Source: Enterosoma sp963544395 (GTDB taxonomy: Bacteria > Bacillota_I > Bacilli_A > RFN20 > CAG-288). From it: a DNA stretch of 64,000 nucleotides. Below are positions 1 to 8,653 of this stretch, piece after piece. The position numbers were made by a program, and so were the translations under genes. Where the stretch lies: positions 90,751 through 154,750 of the forward strand of contig CAUUFA010000002.1 of the NCBI GenBank assembly GCA_963544395.1, written 5' to 3'. Below the pieces are notes generated by a model that had not been told where the DNA came from, did not search any database, and was given only the letters and a program-made list of their open reading frames with translations. The stretch's first letter is position 1; every line of letters starts with the position of its first letter.

Positions 1-751
1 AATCCTTGAATTTTTCCTGAGCCAATGACTCGAGATGATCTTCGATCTGATAAAGGAAATCCAGAGCTTTCTCTTTTCCGTTCTGTGCCAAGAAGAAGAA
101 TTCATCGCCGCTTCTCCGATAAAAGATGATGCCGATGCAGGAGATGTGGATGAGGTACTGAGCAAGATCCTGAAGGACAAGATCGCCGAAGCTATGACCA
201 TAGGTGTCGTTGATCAGCTTGAAGTTGTTGAAATCGAAAAGACAGAGGTACGACTCCTTGCTGTTTTTCTTCAGGTGGTCCTGAAGCACCGAGTAGTTGA
301 ATAGCCCCGTCAGCCGATCTTTGAAGGAGGCGTGTAAGAAGAGGTTTAGATCAACACCGCTGACCGAGACGTAAGAGATGATGAAGATGCGAGAGTCTGT
401 CTCCTCATCGTAGGACATATCCAACAGCAGGTTGAACCGCTTGTCCTGATTTAAAATCGGTAAAAGGAAGGATAGCTTCCGATGGTTCTCTTCGCTCCGA
501 TGCATCGTCTTGAGCACTTCTTCCTGATACTGACGGTAGCCTTTCCCTTCGCAGATCTCACCGTGCGGGTCGATGATCTCGACAAGCTCGCGGAACGTGC
601 TGACTCTCTCGAGTCCGAAGATGCTGAAGTTCGAGACATAGAAAAAGAATTCCTCGTCCTCCATCTGATCGGACTCCTTCAGACAGGCGATGACTAAGTC
701 GGAACTTCTTTTCAGAAGCCGGTATGTCTCTTCCTCTAAACCTCTTTTCAT
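1..751 (-). CDS. GGDEF-domain protein, 3' end outside window
   Basis: Reading the minus strand from the ATG at 749-751 gives about 250 residues with no stop before the left edge, so the C-terminus is missing. The first 140 residues are a soluble, acidic region, possibly PAS-like, with no membrane segment. They are followed by a GGDEF fold: DRLTGLFN, then a metal-site stretch FDFNNF, NDTYGHSFGD, and the signature SGDEF. The first Gly of GGDEF is Ser here, a change tolerated in some active diguanylate cyclases. No RxxD inhibitory site precedes the signature. It probably makes c-di-GMP in the cytoplasm. No convincing ribosome site precedes the ATG, so the start is uncertain. It is followed in the minus direction only by the window edge. 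Confidence 0.75.
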   Translation of the reverse strand, partial: MKRGLEEETYRLLKRSSDLVIACLKESDQMEDEEFFFYVSNFSIFGLERVSTFRELVEIIDPHGEICEGKGYRQYQEEVLKTMHRSEENHRKLSFLLPILNQDKRFNLLLDMSYDEETDSRIFIISYVSVSGVDLNLFLHASFKDRLTGLFNYSVLQDHLKKNSKESYLCLFDFNNFKLINDTYGHSFGDLVLQDLAQYLIHISCIGIIFYRRSGDEFFFLAQNGKEKALDFLYQIEDHLESLAQEKFKD

Positions 752-838
752 CAGAAATATTATATGGTGTTCATGATCTGAAAAGCAATCTCCCTTTCGG
801 CAGTGGTAAGGATAAAAAACGTGAATCGGCAAAAAAGA

Positions 839-2062
839 TTAAGGACGGATGAGCAGACCGCGGATGCAGGAGCGGTTGCGGCCCGAATTCTTGGCGATAT
901 AAAGGCAGCGGTCGGCTTCATTTAGCGCTTGGCCGAAAGAGAACTTCATCCCGGCCGGTGTCAGACAGGCACCTAAGGAGATGGAGACCTTGATCTTGTT
1001 GTCCAGACCAGAGACTTTTAAGTCAAAGACGGCTTTCCTGACCTTTTCCATCTTGTTGACGGCGTCGTTTTCCCCACTCACATTCATCAAGAGGACGAAC
1101 TCATCTCCGCCCCACCTTGTCAGCTTCAGGTCCTGATCTTTGAAGGCTTCCCTTATCGCCTGCACGACACCGCGGAGCACCTTATCTCCTTTGAGATGGG
1201 AATACGTGTCGTTGAAGAGCTTGAAGTGGTCGATGTCAAACATGAAGAGGGCAGTAGGAGCATCAAAGTTCCTGCCTTCGTACTTCGAGATGAAAGCGTG
1301 AAGGCCGTTTCGGTTCCAGCAATAGGTCAAGGGATCATAGTTTGACGAGAGCATCAGCTTCTCGTTCTTGTTTTCGATGAAGTGCTGTTGACAGCGGATA
1401 TAGAAGAAGATCGCATGGATCATATAGGAGGCAAATAGGTAGATGACTCCGACCAGGATGTACTGATGAATCTCGTTGACCGTGTAGAGTTGATTGAGCC
1501 AGAGGGCGGAGGTGATGATCTCGCTTCCGATGATGAGAGAGACGATGATCTGATCCGTGTAGTATGCGATCGGGCAGACCGCGATGACAGCCGTCCAAAG
1601 GATGGAAGGTGAGATGGTCCTCGATTTGCTAAGCTGGGCAGTAGCTGCGTCGTTGGCAAAGAAGAATATCATGCCGAGCGTCAGCGCCAAAACATAGACA
1701 TCCTCGATGATGCGATCTGCGATAGGCTTCGCTTTTTTTGAGAAAAGGGAGACCCAGAAATAAATCTGAAGACCGAGCGAAGAAAAGAGGAAGATGAGCT
1801 GAGCGGCGGCAGCCTGTGGAGCGGATAAGAAACGTTCGATATAGGTGCTGGCCGGACCTTCGAAGGCGGCCTGGATGAGATAGAAGAGGATGACGCCGGA
1901 GACGATCAGAGAGACCATGCTCTCGATGAAGATTGAGTTGCGGGCGAAATCCTGACGGATCTTTTTCAGTCCGTCCTTATCGAGAGCAAATTCCTTGACG
2001 GCATTCTTCGGAAGCAGGTAGAGATGGCGGGACATTTTCCTGATTTTGCGCTTTGTTTCCAT
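839..2062 (-). CDS. Membrane diguanylate cyclase (GGDEF)
   Basis: This 407-residue protein has about six hydrophobic segments in residues 40-235 and a C-terminal GGDEF domain (about 245-400). The domain carries DPLTYCWNRNG, MFDIDHFK, NDTYSHLKGD and the intact signature RWGGDEF, so it should convert two GTP to c-di-GMP. There is no RxxD I-site just before the signature, so product inhibition is not expected. The membrane region does not match a sensor family I can name. The start is ambiguous. The first ATG has no ribosome site and lies inside an inverted repeat. A second ATG nine codons later (2033-2035) follows AGGAAA, but at short spacing. It lies 77 bases downstream of the EAL gene on the same strand. 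Confidence 0.85.
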   Translation of the reverse strand: METKRKIRKMSRHLYLLPKNAVKEFALDKDGLKKIRQDFARNSIFIESMVSLIVSGVILFYLIQAAFEGPASTYIERFLSAPQAAAAQLIFLFSSLGLQIYFWVSLFSKKAKPIADRIIEDVYVLALTLGMIFFFANDAATAQLSKSRTISPSILWTAVIAVCPIAYYTDQIIVSLIIGSEIITSALWLNQLYTVNEIHQYILVGVIYLFASYMIHAIFFYIRCQQHFIENKNEKLMLSSNYDPLTYCWNRNGLHAFISKYEGRNFDAPTALFMFDIDHFKLFNDTYSHLKGDKVLRGVVQAIREAFKDQDLKLTRWGGDEFVLLMNVSGENDAVNKMEKVRKAVFDLKVSGLDNKIKVSISLGACLTPAGMKFSFGQALNEADRCLYIAKNSGRNRSCIRGLLIRP

Positions 2063-2092
2063 AAGTATAGAAATTGCTAATACTATACTTAT
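2061..2092. repeat. Inverted repeat over the cyclase start codon
   Basis: The arms ATAAGTATAG (2061-2070) and CTATACTTAT (2083-2092) are perfect reverse complements separated by 12 bases. The first possible ATG of the minus-strand cyclase is formed by the end of one arm. It could be a repressor operator, or an RNA hairpin that hides the start codon. Nothing in the sequence decides between these. Confidence 0.6.
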
Positions 2093-2139
2093 CTGCCCGA
2101 TTTATTTCCATCAAAGTTCTGACAAAGAGGGAAAAGATG

Positions 2140-4113
2140 TCAAGACGAAATCGCCGTCTTTTCTCCTTTGAAGTTCTTGAGATAGTCGATGAACTCCTTC
2201 TCCGGAAGAGGCTTAGCGAAATAATAACCCTGAATCATGATATCCGGGACCGCTTCCCGAAGGAAATCCAGGTCACTTTTCTCTTCCAGGCCTTCCTGAA
2301 TCAGGGATTGACCTGACTTGGAAAGCGAGGAGATGAGACCATGATAAAAAACCTTCGCCTGCGGGTATCGCTTCGCATTGCGGAGCAAGGAGATATCCAG
2401 CTTGACGTTGCGGAAAGGAATCCGATCCAAGATCGCATAGTTGGAATAGCCTGATCCGAAATCATCGAGCGAGAAGCTAAGGCCTGCATCCATCAGGATC
2501 CGAAGGTTGGAGCGACTCGAAAGAGCCTCATCGACAGCGGCGCTCTCCGTGATCTCGAGGTTGATGAGCTTCGGATCGATATGGTAACGCTCCATCTTCC
2601 TGAGGATGTTGACCGCGAGATTCTCGTTGTAGAGCTGATAGACGGAGAGATTGACTTCCAAATAGCGCAGAGAATAGGTCTGAAGGATGCCTTTTGCGAT
2701 GAAGCGGCAGGCTTCCTCATAGACGAGGTCGCCGACCTCGTTCATCATGCCGGTCTCTTCGGCGATGGGGATGAACTCTCCCGGTGAGATAAGACCAAGC
2801 TCCGAATCGTTGAGACGGCAGAGCGCTTCCGCGGCTACAATCGTATCTGTCTTCGCCGAGTAGATCGGTTGATAATACAAGACGAAGCTGCGATGAAGAA
2901 TTCCTCTTCGGATGGCTTTTTCAACTGCGATCCTTCGCTTGATACCATAGATGTAATCGATGCCATGGAAGCGGATTTCAGCATTTAGCGGATCCTCTCT
3001 GGCTTCGATCAGGCTTGTGACCATCTCCCGATCGGGAAGCTCATCCGGAACTTTGCAGATCGTGACGGAGCAGGCTAAATGGTAGGAGACATCGCCGAAG
3101 TGATACTCTTCCTTGAGGAAGCTGTACAGCTTTGTTTTGAAGGCGCCGCTGCTCTTTTTCCTCTCTTGACCGAGGATGAGGGCAAAGCAGTAGGGCGTGA
3201 CGCGATAGACATCGAAAAGATAAGGCATCACCTTGAGATGCTTCGCGAGGTAAGTGATCAGCTCATCGCTCTGCGACTTCATCATGACACGGGAAAAGTG
3301 AGAAAAGTTGTCAAGTCTTATAATCACCAGCGTGAAGGAGTGACCGGTGTGAATCAGCTTGTTCATATCTCCTTCGAAAGACTCGCGGTTTGCCAGTCTT
3401 GAGATGGGGTCGATAAACTTGATCTGATCCTCCATCGTGATCATGATTCCTGCCAACGTGATCGTCTCCGTGATCATCTCAACCTGATAGGAAGGGAAGA
3501 CGTACTGGATGATGACACCGGCGTAGGTGATGCTGAAAAGAACATAGAGGGAGTAACGGATGTTTTTTCTGAGCGACTTTGCCGCGAGGAAAAACAGGAT
3601 GAAACCGCTGATCGAATAGATGCCAGCCACCAGATAAGAGAGCCAGAGCAGATTCCCTCGCTCATAGACATACAAGCCATCGATAGGCGTGTAGTGCCAG
3701 AAGTAACCGAAGAAAGGGTTGAGAATCGCCATGACAAAGATAATGAAAGCGGGCGAGCCATAGATGGCATAGACCCACCATTTCCTCCAAGTCAGAAACG
3801 AAGTGAATTCCAGAATGTAGAGGAAGAGCAGATAGACCGTTGCGACATGCCCGAGGAAGTATAAGGTGTTACAGACTTCCCGCAAGTTACAGATGAGATC
3901 CTTCCCGTTCTTGGTGTTGGAGATGAACTGAAACTCCCAGCCCCCGATCGCAAAGACAGTGGTGAGAAGAACGAGTGAGAGCAGTGAAACGAAAAGCTTT
4001 TTGTGCGTGCGGTTCAGCCCTCCTGCCAAAAGGCTGTAACCGAGCAAGAGGATGAGAATCGCCAGAGCGGCATAGTTAAAGCTGTTGATCAGATGCGGGT
4101 TTGAGATATTCAT
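2140..4113 (-). CDS. Membrane EAL phosphodiesterase with degenerate GGDEF
   Basis: The protein has 657 residues. An N-terminal block of about seven membrane segments (residues 10-225) resembles the 7TM sensor modules of signalling proteins. A GGDEF-like domain (about 235-390) follows, in which the signature is replaced by TPYCF, so it should not make c-di-GMP. The C-terminal EAL domain (about 400-645) keeps the catalytic set: AEALCRL, NLS, LEITES, DDFGSGYSN, KLD and QGYYFAKPL. It is therefore a probable c-di-GMP phosphodiesterase, with the dead GGDEF domain possibly acting as a GTP sensor. It has its own promoter and sits upstream of a cyclase on the same strand, which pairs synthesis with breakdown. 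Confidence 0.88.
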   Translation of the reverse strand: MNISNPHLINSFNYAALAILILLLGYSLLAGGLNRTHKKLFVSLLSLVLLTTVFAIGGWEFQFISNTKNGKDLICNLREVCNTLYFLGHVATVYLLFLYILEFTSFLTWRKWWVYAIYGSPAFIIFVMAILNPFFGYFWHYTPIDGLYVYERGNLLWLSYLVAGIYSISGFILFFLAAKSLRKNIRYSLYVLFSITYAGVIIQYVFPSYQVEMITETITLAGIMITMEDQIKFIDPISRLANRESFEGDMNKLIHTGHSFTLVIIRLDNFSHFSRVMMKSQSDELITYLAKHLKVMPYLFDVYRVTPYCFALILGQERKKSSGAFKTKLYSFLKEEYHFGDVSYHLACSVTICKVPDELPDREMVTSLIEAREDPLNAEIRFHGIDYIYGIKRRIAVEKAIRRGILHRSFVLYYQPIYSAKTDTIVAAEALCRLNDSELGLISPGEFIPIAEETGMMNEVGDLVYEEACRFIAKGILQTYSLRYLEVNLSVYQLYNENLAVNILRKMERYHIDPKLINLEITESAAVDEALSSRSNLRILMDAGLSFSLDDFGSGYSNYAILDRIPFRNVKLDISLLRNAKRYPQAKVFYHGLISSLSKSGQSLIQEGLEEKSDLDFLREAVPDIMIQGYYFAKPLPEKEFIDYLKNFKGEKTAISS

Positions 4114-4170
4114 AAATAAGTTCCTCTACATTCGAAGGCGTACCAGATTTTCCTCTGCAACATCACGAGT

Positions 4171-4199
4171 ATTCTAGCAGAGTAATCGATTGAAGTTAA
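4171..4199 (-). promoter_or_regulatory. Promoter of the EAL gene
   Basis: On the minus strand TTAACT is followed after 17 bases by TAGAAT, preceded by TGC (extended -10). Predicted transcription starts near 4164, about 50 bases before the ATG at 4113. Confidence 0.6.
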
Positions 4200-4333
4200 G
4201 CAATTCTTTAAAACTGCCAAAGAAAAGAAACAGATATTTCATCTTTAAAAAATCCAAAGCATCAAGAGACGATTCAAAGATAACGAAGATCGATAAAACG
4301 AAAGGAAACAAGAGAAACCTATCGTCTCCAACA

Positions 4334-4367
4334 GAAAACGGAGAGGCCGCCTAAGCAGCTTCTCCGT
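4334..4367 (-). terminator. Terminator with the hypA stop codon in its loop
   Basis: On the minus strand a 13-bp stem, nearly all paired, encloses a 4-base loop that contains the hypA TAG stop. It is followed by TTTTC. Transcription of the hypB operon should stop here. Confidence 0.75.
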
Positions 4368-4725
4368 TCGTTTTCTCTTCTTCCACAGCGATGGAGTGAA
4401 TGGTGATCTGATCCCCTTCGACAAGATAGGTGTTACCACCTTGACACCTTGGACAGGTGCGACCCGTCTTCATGGTGTCATAGGTCTCCTTGCAGTCTTC
4501 GCAATAAGAGATGGCCTTCATCTCTAAGACGGTCAGTTTGCATCCCCTCATATGGGCGGATCGGTTTTCGCAGGCCCAGACCCAGACATCCTTCAGATAG
4601 GAAGGGATGACGCCGGAGACCTCTCCGATCTCCAGCGTCACGCCCTTGACAGCATCGATATGTCTTTCCTCTGCGAAGCGATCGATTTCCTTGATGATGT
4701 GGAAGGCGATGCCAAGCTCATGCAT
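4351..4725 (-). CDS. hypA: Nickel-insertion chaperone HypA, copy 1
   Basis: This 124-residue protein starts MHEL, whose His2 binds nickel in HypA. It has the zinc-ribbon cysteines C75, C78, C91 and C94 in two CxxC pairs. HypA works with the GTPase HypB to load Ni into [NiFe]-hydrogenase or urease. The ATG overlaps the TGA of the upstream oxidoreductase (TGATG), which suggests translational coupling. The last 25 residues after the ribbon are longer and more acidic than usual. No hydrogenase or urease gene is in the window, so the client is unknown. A second copy lies at 29999-30340. Confidence 0.92.
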   Translation of the reverse strand: MHELGIAFHIIKEIDRFAEERHIDAVKGVTLEIGEVSGVIPSYLKDVWVWACENRSAHMRGCKLTVLEMKAISYCEDCKETYDTMKTGRTCPRCQGGNTYLVEGDQITIHSIAVEEEKTNGEAA

Positions 4726-7664
4726 CAGCGCTTGATTTCCGGAACGGCGTAGCCGGTGTCCTTGTTGGGGGACACCTTGTAGGCTTTCTGGAACTCACGT
4801 CTTCGCTTGGCCATCATCCTGGCTTCCTTAGAACCGGAGTGCAAGAGAATCTTGACCGAGCGCTTGAGGGCATAAGGCAAGAGACCGGCGATCTTATCGT
4901 CCGCATTTCTCATGCGGCTGGCCTTCGGATGGTCACGGAAGAGATGGATGGCATCGAAGTCGCACCGCGTGGTGCAGATACCGCAGCCGATGCACTTGTT
5001 GGGATCGACGACGGAAGCACCGCACTGGAGACAGCGGGCGGTCTCCTTCTTCACCTGCTCCTCGGTGAAGGTCTTATGGGCATCGCGGAAGGAGTTCTTG
5101 TGGTCGATGGATTCCTCCATGCCGACGCTCTCTCTTCCGGCGTGATCATAATCGTCGAAGACGAGATCCTGCTTGTTGAGTTCAAGGAAGTAACGTCTGT
5201 CTCTGCCGATGGTCAAAGAGGCGTGGTAAGGTGAGACGTGACGAGCCAATGATTCAGCGGCTTCGTGGCCCTGACCGATGGCATCGATGACGAACTTCGG
5301 ACCGGTGAAGACATCGCCGCCGACGAAGATATCCTCATCTGCGGTCTGATAAGTGAACTTATCGGCGATCGGATAATTGCCGTGCCAGAAGGTGACCTTG
5401 GTATCCTTGAGCAAGTCGCCCCACTCGATGGCCTGACCGATGGCGAAGACGATCTTGTTGGCTTTGACGGTGAGGGTGGTGTTCTCATCATACTTCGGAC
5501 TGAAACGCTTGGTTTCCGGATCGATGGTGGAGAGGCACTTCTTCAGCACGATGCCAGAGACATGTCCCTTCTCATCGACGAGGACTTCCTTCGGACCCCA
5601 TCCGCAGTGGATGGAGACATTCTCTTCTTCCGCCTCAGCGATCTCTTCCTTGGTGGCCGGCATGGTCTCTCTCGATTCCAGACAGTACATCGAGACTGAG
5701 GAAGCCTTGAAGCGGTGTGCGGTTCTGGCGCAGTCGATCGCGACATTGCCGCCACCGATGACGACACAATCCCCTTCGATGACTTGATTCTGATTATCGT
5801 AGGCAGAGTGGAGGAAGTCGAGAGCAATCTCGGTTCCTTCTGCGGTATCGTGAGCGACGCCCGGACGTCTTCCGCCCTGGCAGCCGATCGCGATATAGAA
5901 GGCTTTGTAGCCCTGCTTCTTTAAGTCCGCGATGGTGATATCCTTGCCGACATTGACACCGGTCTTGATCTCGACGCCGAGATCCTTGATGATCTCGACT
6001 TCGGCATCGATGACATTCTTCTCCAGCTTGTAGGAAGGGATGCCATACATCATCATGCCGCCGGCTTTCTCATTCTTTTCAAAGACTGTCGGATGATAGC
6101 CCATGACTGCGAGGTAGTAAGCGGCAGAGAGTCCAGCTGGACCGCCTCCGATGATAGCGATCTTCTCTTCGAATTCACCGTTGACTTTGGCGACGACTTT
6201 CTTCGGCATGACTCTCGTCGACTTGTCGAGCTCTCGCTCGGCTAAGAACTTCTTGACATCATCGATGGCGACAGCGGCATCGATGTTGTTTCTGGTGCAG
6301 GCCTTCTCGCAGCGCTTATTGCAGATTCTTCCGCAGACCGCCGGGAACGGGTTCTCGCGGCGGATGAGCGCAAGCGCCTCTTCATAGCGACCCTGATTTG
6401 CCATCTTCAGATAGCCTTCGACAGCGACGTGGGCCGGGCAAGCCGTCTTGCAAGGAGCCGTACCCGTCTCATAAGTGTTGTATCTGGCGGTGTCGCGGTA
6501 GTTTTCATCCCAGGCATACTTGCCCCAACGGAGATTGTCCGGAAGCGGAGAATGAGGATACTTGACCTGACCTTTGCTGGTGCAAAGCCTCTGACCTAAC
6601 TTGACCGCACCGGCCGGGCAGGATTCGACGCAGCGCCCGCAGGCGACGCAGTTCTTCGGATCGACCTTCGCCGTATAGGCGCTCCTGGAGAGGTTGGGCG
6701 TGTTGAAGAGCAACGAGGTTCTTAAGGCGTTGCAGATCTTGACATCGCAGTTGCAGATATCGAAGATGTGATCCTCGCCGTCGATGTTGGTGATCTGATG
6801 GACATAGCCGTTATCTTCCGCCTTCTGGAGGATGGCGATAGCCTCCTCTTTGGTGATGTAGTGCGCACGTCCGGTCTCGACCGTGTAATCGGCCATATCG
6901 CCGACCTGGATGCACCAGTCGTTCGGATCGTCGATGCAGCCTTCGCCGAGCTTGGCTCGGCTGTAACGGCAGGAGCAGATACCGGCAGAGAGGTGGCCTT
7001 CATACTTCTTCAGCCAATAGGAGATCTTCTCCAGCTTGACCGACTCATTGTTGGAAGAGATGGCTTTCTCGACCGGGATGACATGCATACCGATGCCATC
7101 ACCGCCTTCGGGTACCATCGGGGTGATGCTCTTGAGCGGAGAGAAGGTCATACGTTCGAACGCACGGGCGACAGGAGGGTTCTTCTCGATGCGATCGATG
7201 GAGGAGTTGAAAAGCTCCGCGGAACCGGGGACGAAGTAAGAGAGACGATAGCGCTTCTCATGCTTCGGGTTAGCACCCGGAATCGGTCCATTATCATCGT
7301 AGCAATCATAGTAATCGTACTCGATGATGCCGTGCACAGCGAGAAGATCGACGGTCTCTTTATAAAGGATAGGATCCATCTCACGATGCTTCTTAACGGC
7401 TTTGTACATCTCTTCGAAGGTGTACCACTTTCTCTGCTTGATGGCTAAGAGGATATCGACTTCATCCTCGTTGAGCATCTCGCGGAGCATCCAGTATTCC
7501 GGACAGGTGGAATCCGGATGGCCGAGCTTGGTCTCGACATTGTCGGTGATTTTCTTCGCCAGCTTCATGTACTTGGCAAAGACCTTCTTCTCGGCAGGAG
7601 TCTTCGGCTCTAGTCCGTCCCATCTCGACTTGGTTTCAGGATTCTGACTGTAGATCTCAGGCAT
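4725..7664 (-). CDS. Multi-cluster Fe-S/FAD NAD(P) oxidoreductase, copy 1
   Basis: This 979-residue multidomain protein begins with a winged-helix-like segment (about 60-150) and then an unusual Cys-rich region (C230, C232, C243, C251, then C304, C306, C311). A 4Fe-4S ferredoxin motif follows (C339, C342, C345, C349). Next is a GltD/dihydropyrimidine-dehydrogenase-type two-cluster domain (C405 to C456, including APCKTACPAH). Then come an FAD-binding Rossmann fold (GGGPAG near 507) and a second nucleotide fold (VIGGGNVAID). The C-terminus is a ferredoxin-like domain (C878 to C901). The core matches the small subunit of glutamate synthase and NfnB, which move electrons from NAD(P)H through FAD to Fe-S clusters. 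The true substrate is not evident. It lies between hypB (3-base gap) and hypA (overlap) in one operon. Confidence 0.85.
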   Translation of the reverse strand: MPEIYSQNPETKSRWDGLEPKTPAEKKVFAKYMKLAKKITDNVETKLGHPDSTCPEYWMLREMLNEDEVDILLAIKQRKWYTFEEMYKAVKKHREMDPILYKETVDLLAVHGIIEYDYYDCYDDNGPIPGANPKHEKRYRLSYFVPGSAELFNSSIDRIEKNPPVARAFERMTFSPLKSITPMVPEGGDGIGMHVIPVEKAISSNNESVKLEKISYWLKKYEGHLSAGICSCRYSRAKLGEGCIDDPNDWCIQVGDMADYTVETGRAHYITKEEAIAILQKAEDNGYVHQITNIDGEDHIFDICNCDVKICNALRTSLLFNTPNLSRSAYTAKVDPKNCVACGRCVESCPAGAVKLGQRLCTSKGQVKYPHSPLPDNLRWGKYAWDENYRDTARYNTYETGTAPCKTACPAHVAVEGYLKMANQGRYEEALALIRRENPFPAVCGRICNKRCEKACTRNNIDAAVAIDDVKKFLAERELDKSTRVMPKKVVAKVNGEFEEKIAIIGGGPAGLSAAYYLAVMGYHPTVFEKNEKAGGMMMYGIPSYKLEKNVIDAEVEIIKDLGVEIKTGVNVGKDITIADLKKQGYKAFYIAIGCQGGRRPGVAHDTAEGTEIALDFLHSAYDNQNQVIEGDCVVIGGGNVAIDCARTAHRFKASSVSMYCLESRETMPATKEEIAEAEEENVSIHCGWGPKEVLVDEKGHVSGIVLKKCLSTIDPETKRFSPKYDENTTLTVKANKIVFAIGQAIEWGDLLKDTKVTFWHGNYPIADKFTYQTADEDIFVGGDVFTGPKFVIDAIGQGHEAAESLARHVSPYHASLTIGRDRRYFLELNKQDLVFDDYDHAGRESVGMEESIDHKNSFRDAHKTFTEEQVKKETARCLQCGASVVDPNKCIGCGICTTRCDFDAIHLFRDHPKASRMRNADDKIAGLLPYALKRSVKILLHSGSKEARMMAKRRREFQKAYKVSPNKDTGYAVPEIKR

Positions 7665-7667
7665 TGT

Positions 7668-8339
7668 TCATTTTCTCCATTCTTTGATCTTCTGATTGAA
7701 ATAGTCAACGGCTTTATCCATACCTTCACCGGTCTTGGCTGAGATCGGGAGGATGACAGCATCAGGGTTCCTCTTGTGGATGAACTCCTCCACCTTGCGG
7801 AAATCGAAGTCGAAGTACTCAAGCGTATCGATCTTGTTGATGAGAACAAGATCACAGACCTCGAACATCAGAGGATACTTCAGCGGCTTATCGGATCCTT
7901 CGGGAACCGAGAGGATGCAGACATTGAGACAGGATCCGGTATCAAACTCAGCGGGGCAGACAAGATTTCCGACATTCTCTAAGAAGATGAGGTTCGCGTC
8001 TTTGCTGTCGAGTCCAGCAAGACCCTGCCTTGTCATATCAGCATCGAGATGGCACATCCCTCCCGTGTGAAGCTGGATGGATTTCACGCCGGTTCTCTCG
8101 GCGACACGGATTGCATCAACATCGGAATCGATATCGGCTTCCATGACTCCGATCGTGTAATCCTTTTTCATCCGCTCGATCAGGCTGATCAGTGTTGTCG
8201 TCTTTCCGGAGCCCGGGCTGGACATCACATTGACTAAGTAGATACCCTGCCGCTTCAGATCAGCGCGCAGCATATCTCCTTCCTTCTTGATGTCATCCAA
8301 GACATTTTCGTGCAATAAAATTGTGCGGACCTCACCCAT
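7668..8339 (-). CDS. hypB: Nickel-insertion GTPase HypB, copy 1
   Basis: The ATG at 8337-8339 is preceded by GAGGTGA at good spacing and gives 223 residues. It is preferred over an upstream in-frame TTG. The P-loop SSPGSGKTT lies near residues 40-48. The metal site C96-H97 plus C128 matches the G-domain nickel/zinc site of HypB, and NKID near 168 is the guanine-specificity motif. The N-terminal CxxCGC metal motif of enteric HypB is absent, as in many short HypB proteins. It should hydrolyse GTP to drive Ni transfer with HypA. It is the first gene of a three-gene operon. Confidence 0.92.
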   Translation of the reverse strand: MGEVRTILLHENVLDDIKKEGDMLRADLKRQGIYLVNVMSSPGSGKTTTLISLIERMKKDYTIGVMEADIDSDVDAIRVAERTGVKSIQLHTGGMCHLDADMTRQGLAGLDSKDANLIFLENVGNLVCPAEFDTGSCLNVCILSVPEGSDKPLKYPLMFEVCDLVLINKIDTLEYFDFDFRKVEEFIHKRNPDAVILPISAKTGEGMDKAVDYFNQKIKEWRK

Positions 8340-8369
8340 TTGATTCACCTCGTTCAATTCGCGTTTTCT

Positions 8370-8411
8370 ATTATATTATGGAAATATTGTAAAACATAGC
8401 GATTCTGTCAA
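8370..8411 (-). promoter_or_regulatory. Promoter region of the hypB operon
   Basis: On the minus strand a perfect TTGACA (8406-8411) is followed after 17 bases by AATATT (8383-8388). A perfect TATAAT (8370-8375) lies 13 bases nearer the gene without a good -35. One or both could start the operon. Confidence 0.5.
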
Positions 8412-8592
8412 TTTTTAAGGAAATAAGACAGATTTTCCTTCCTTTGTCCGATAAATCCGAAAACTTATCGGCCATGGTTTGCATAACTGATTCAAGAACA
8501 GGTTTTCCTATCAGATTCTCCTTTTCTTTTGAACGACCGTAACCTTTCGTCACTTTTCTCTGAAAGTTGAGGAAAAAGTTCACAAACTACTT

Positions 8593-8606
8593 TCTAAGCG
8601 CTTACA
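8593..8606. promoter_or_regulatory. cre-like box before GNAT gene
   Basis: TCTAAGCGCTTACA matches 13 of 14 positions of the Bacillus cre consensus TGWAARCGYTWNCW. It lies about 50 bases before the acetyltransferase at 8654. CcpA control is inferred; no CcpA gene is in the window. Confidence 0.5.
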
Positions 8607-8653
8607 TTTGTTTTAGAATAGAAACACCACAATAGCAAAGGAGGGCTACTGAA

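Noticed and set aside
8371..8583. A 70-codon frame upstream of hypB
   Set aside because: It covers the hypB promoter, has no ribosome site and a composition like non-coding DNA.
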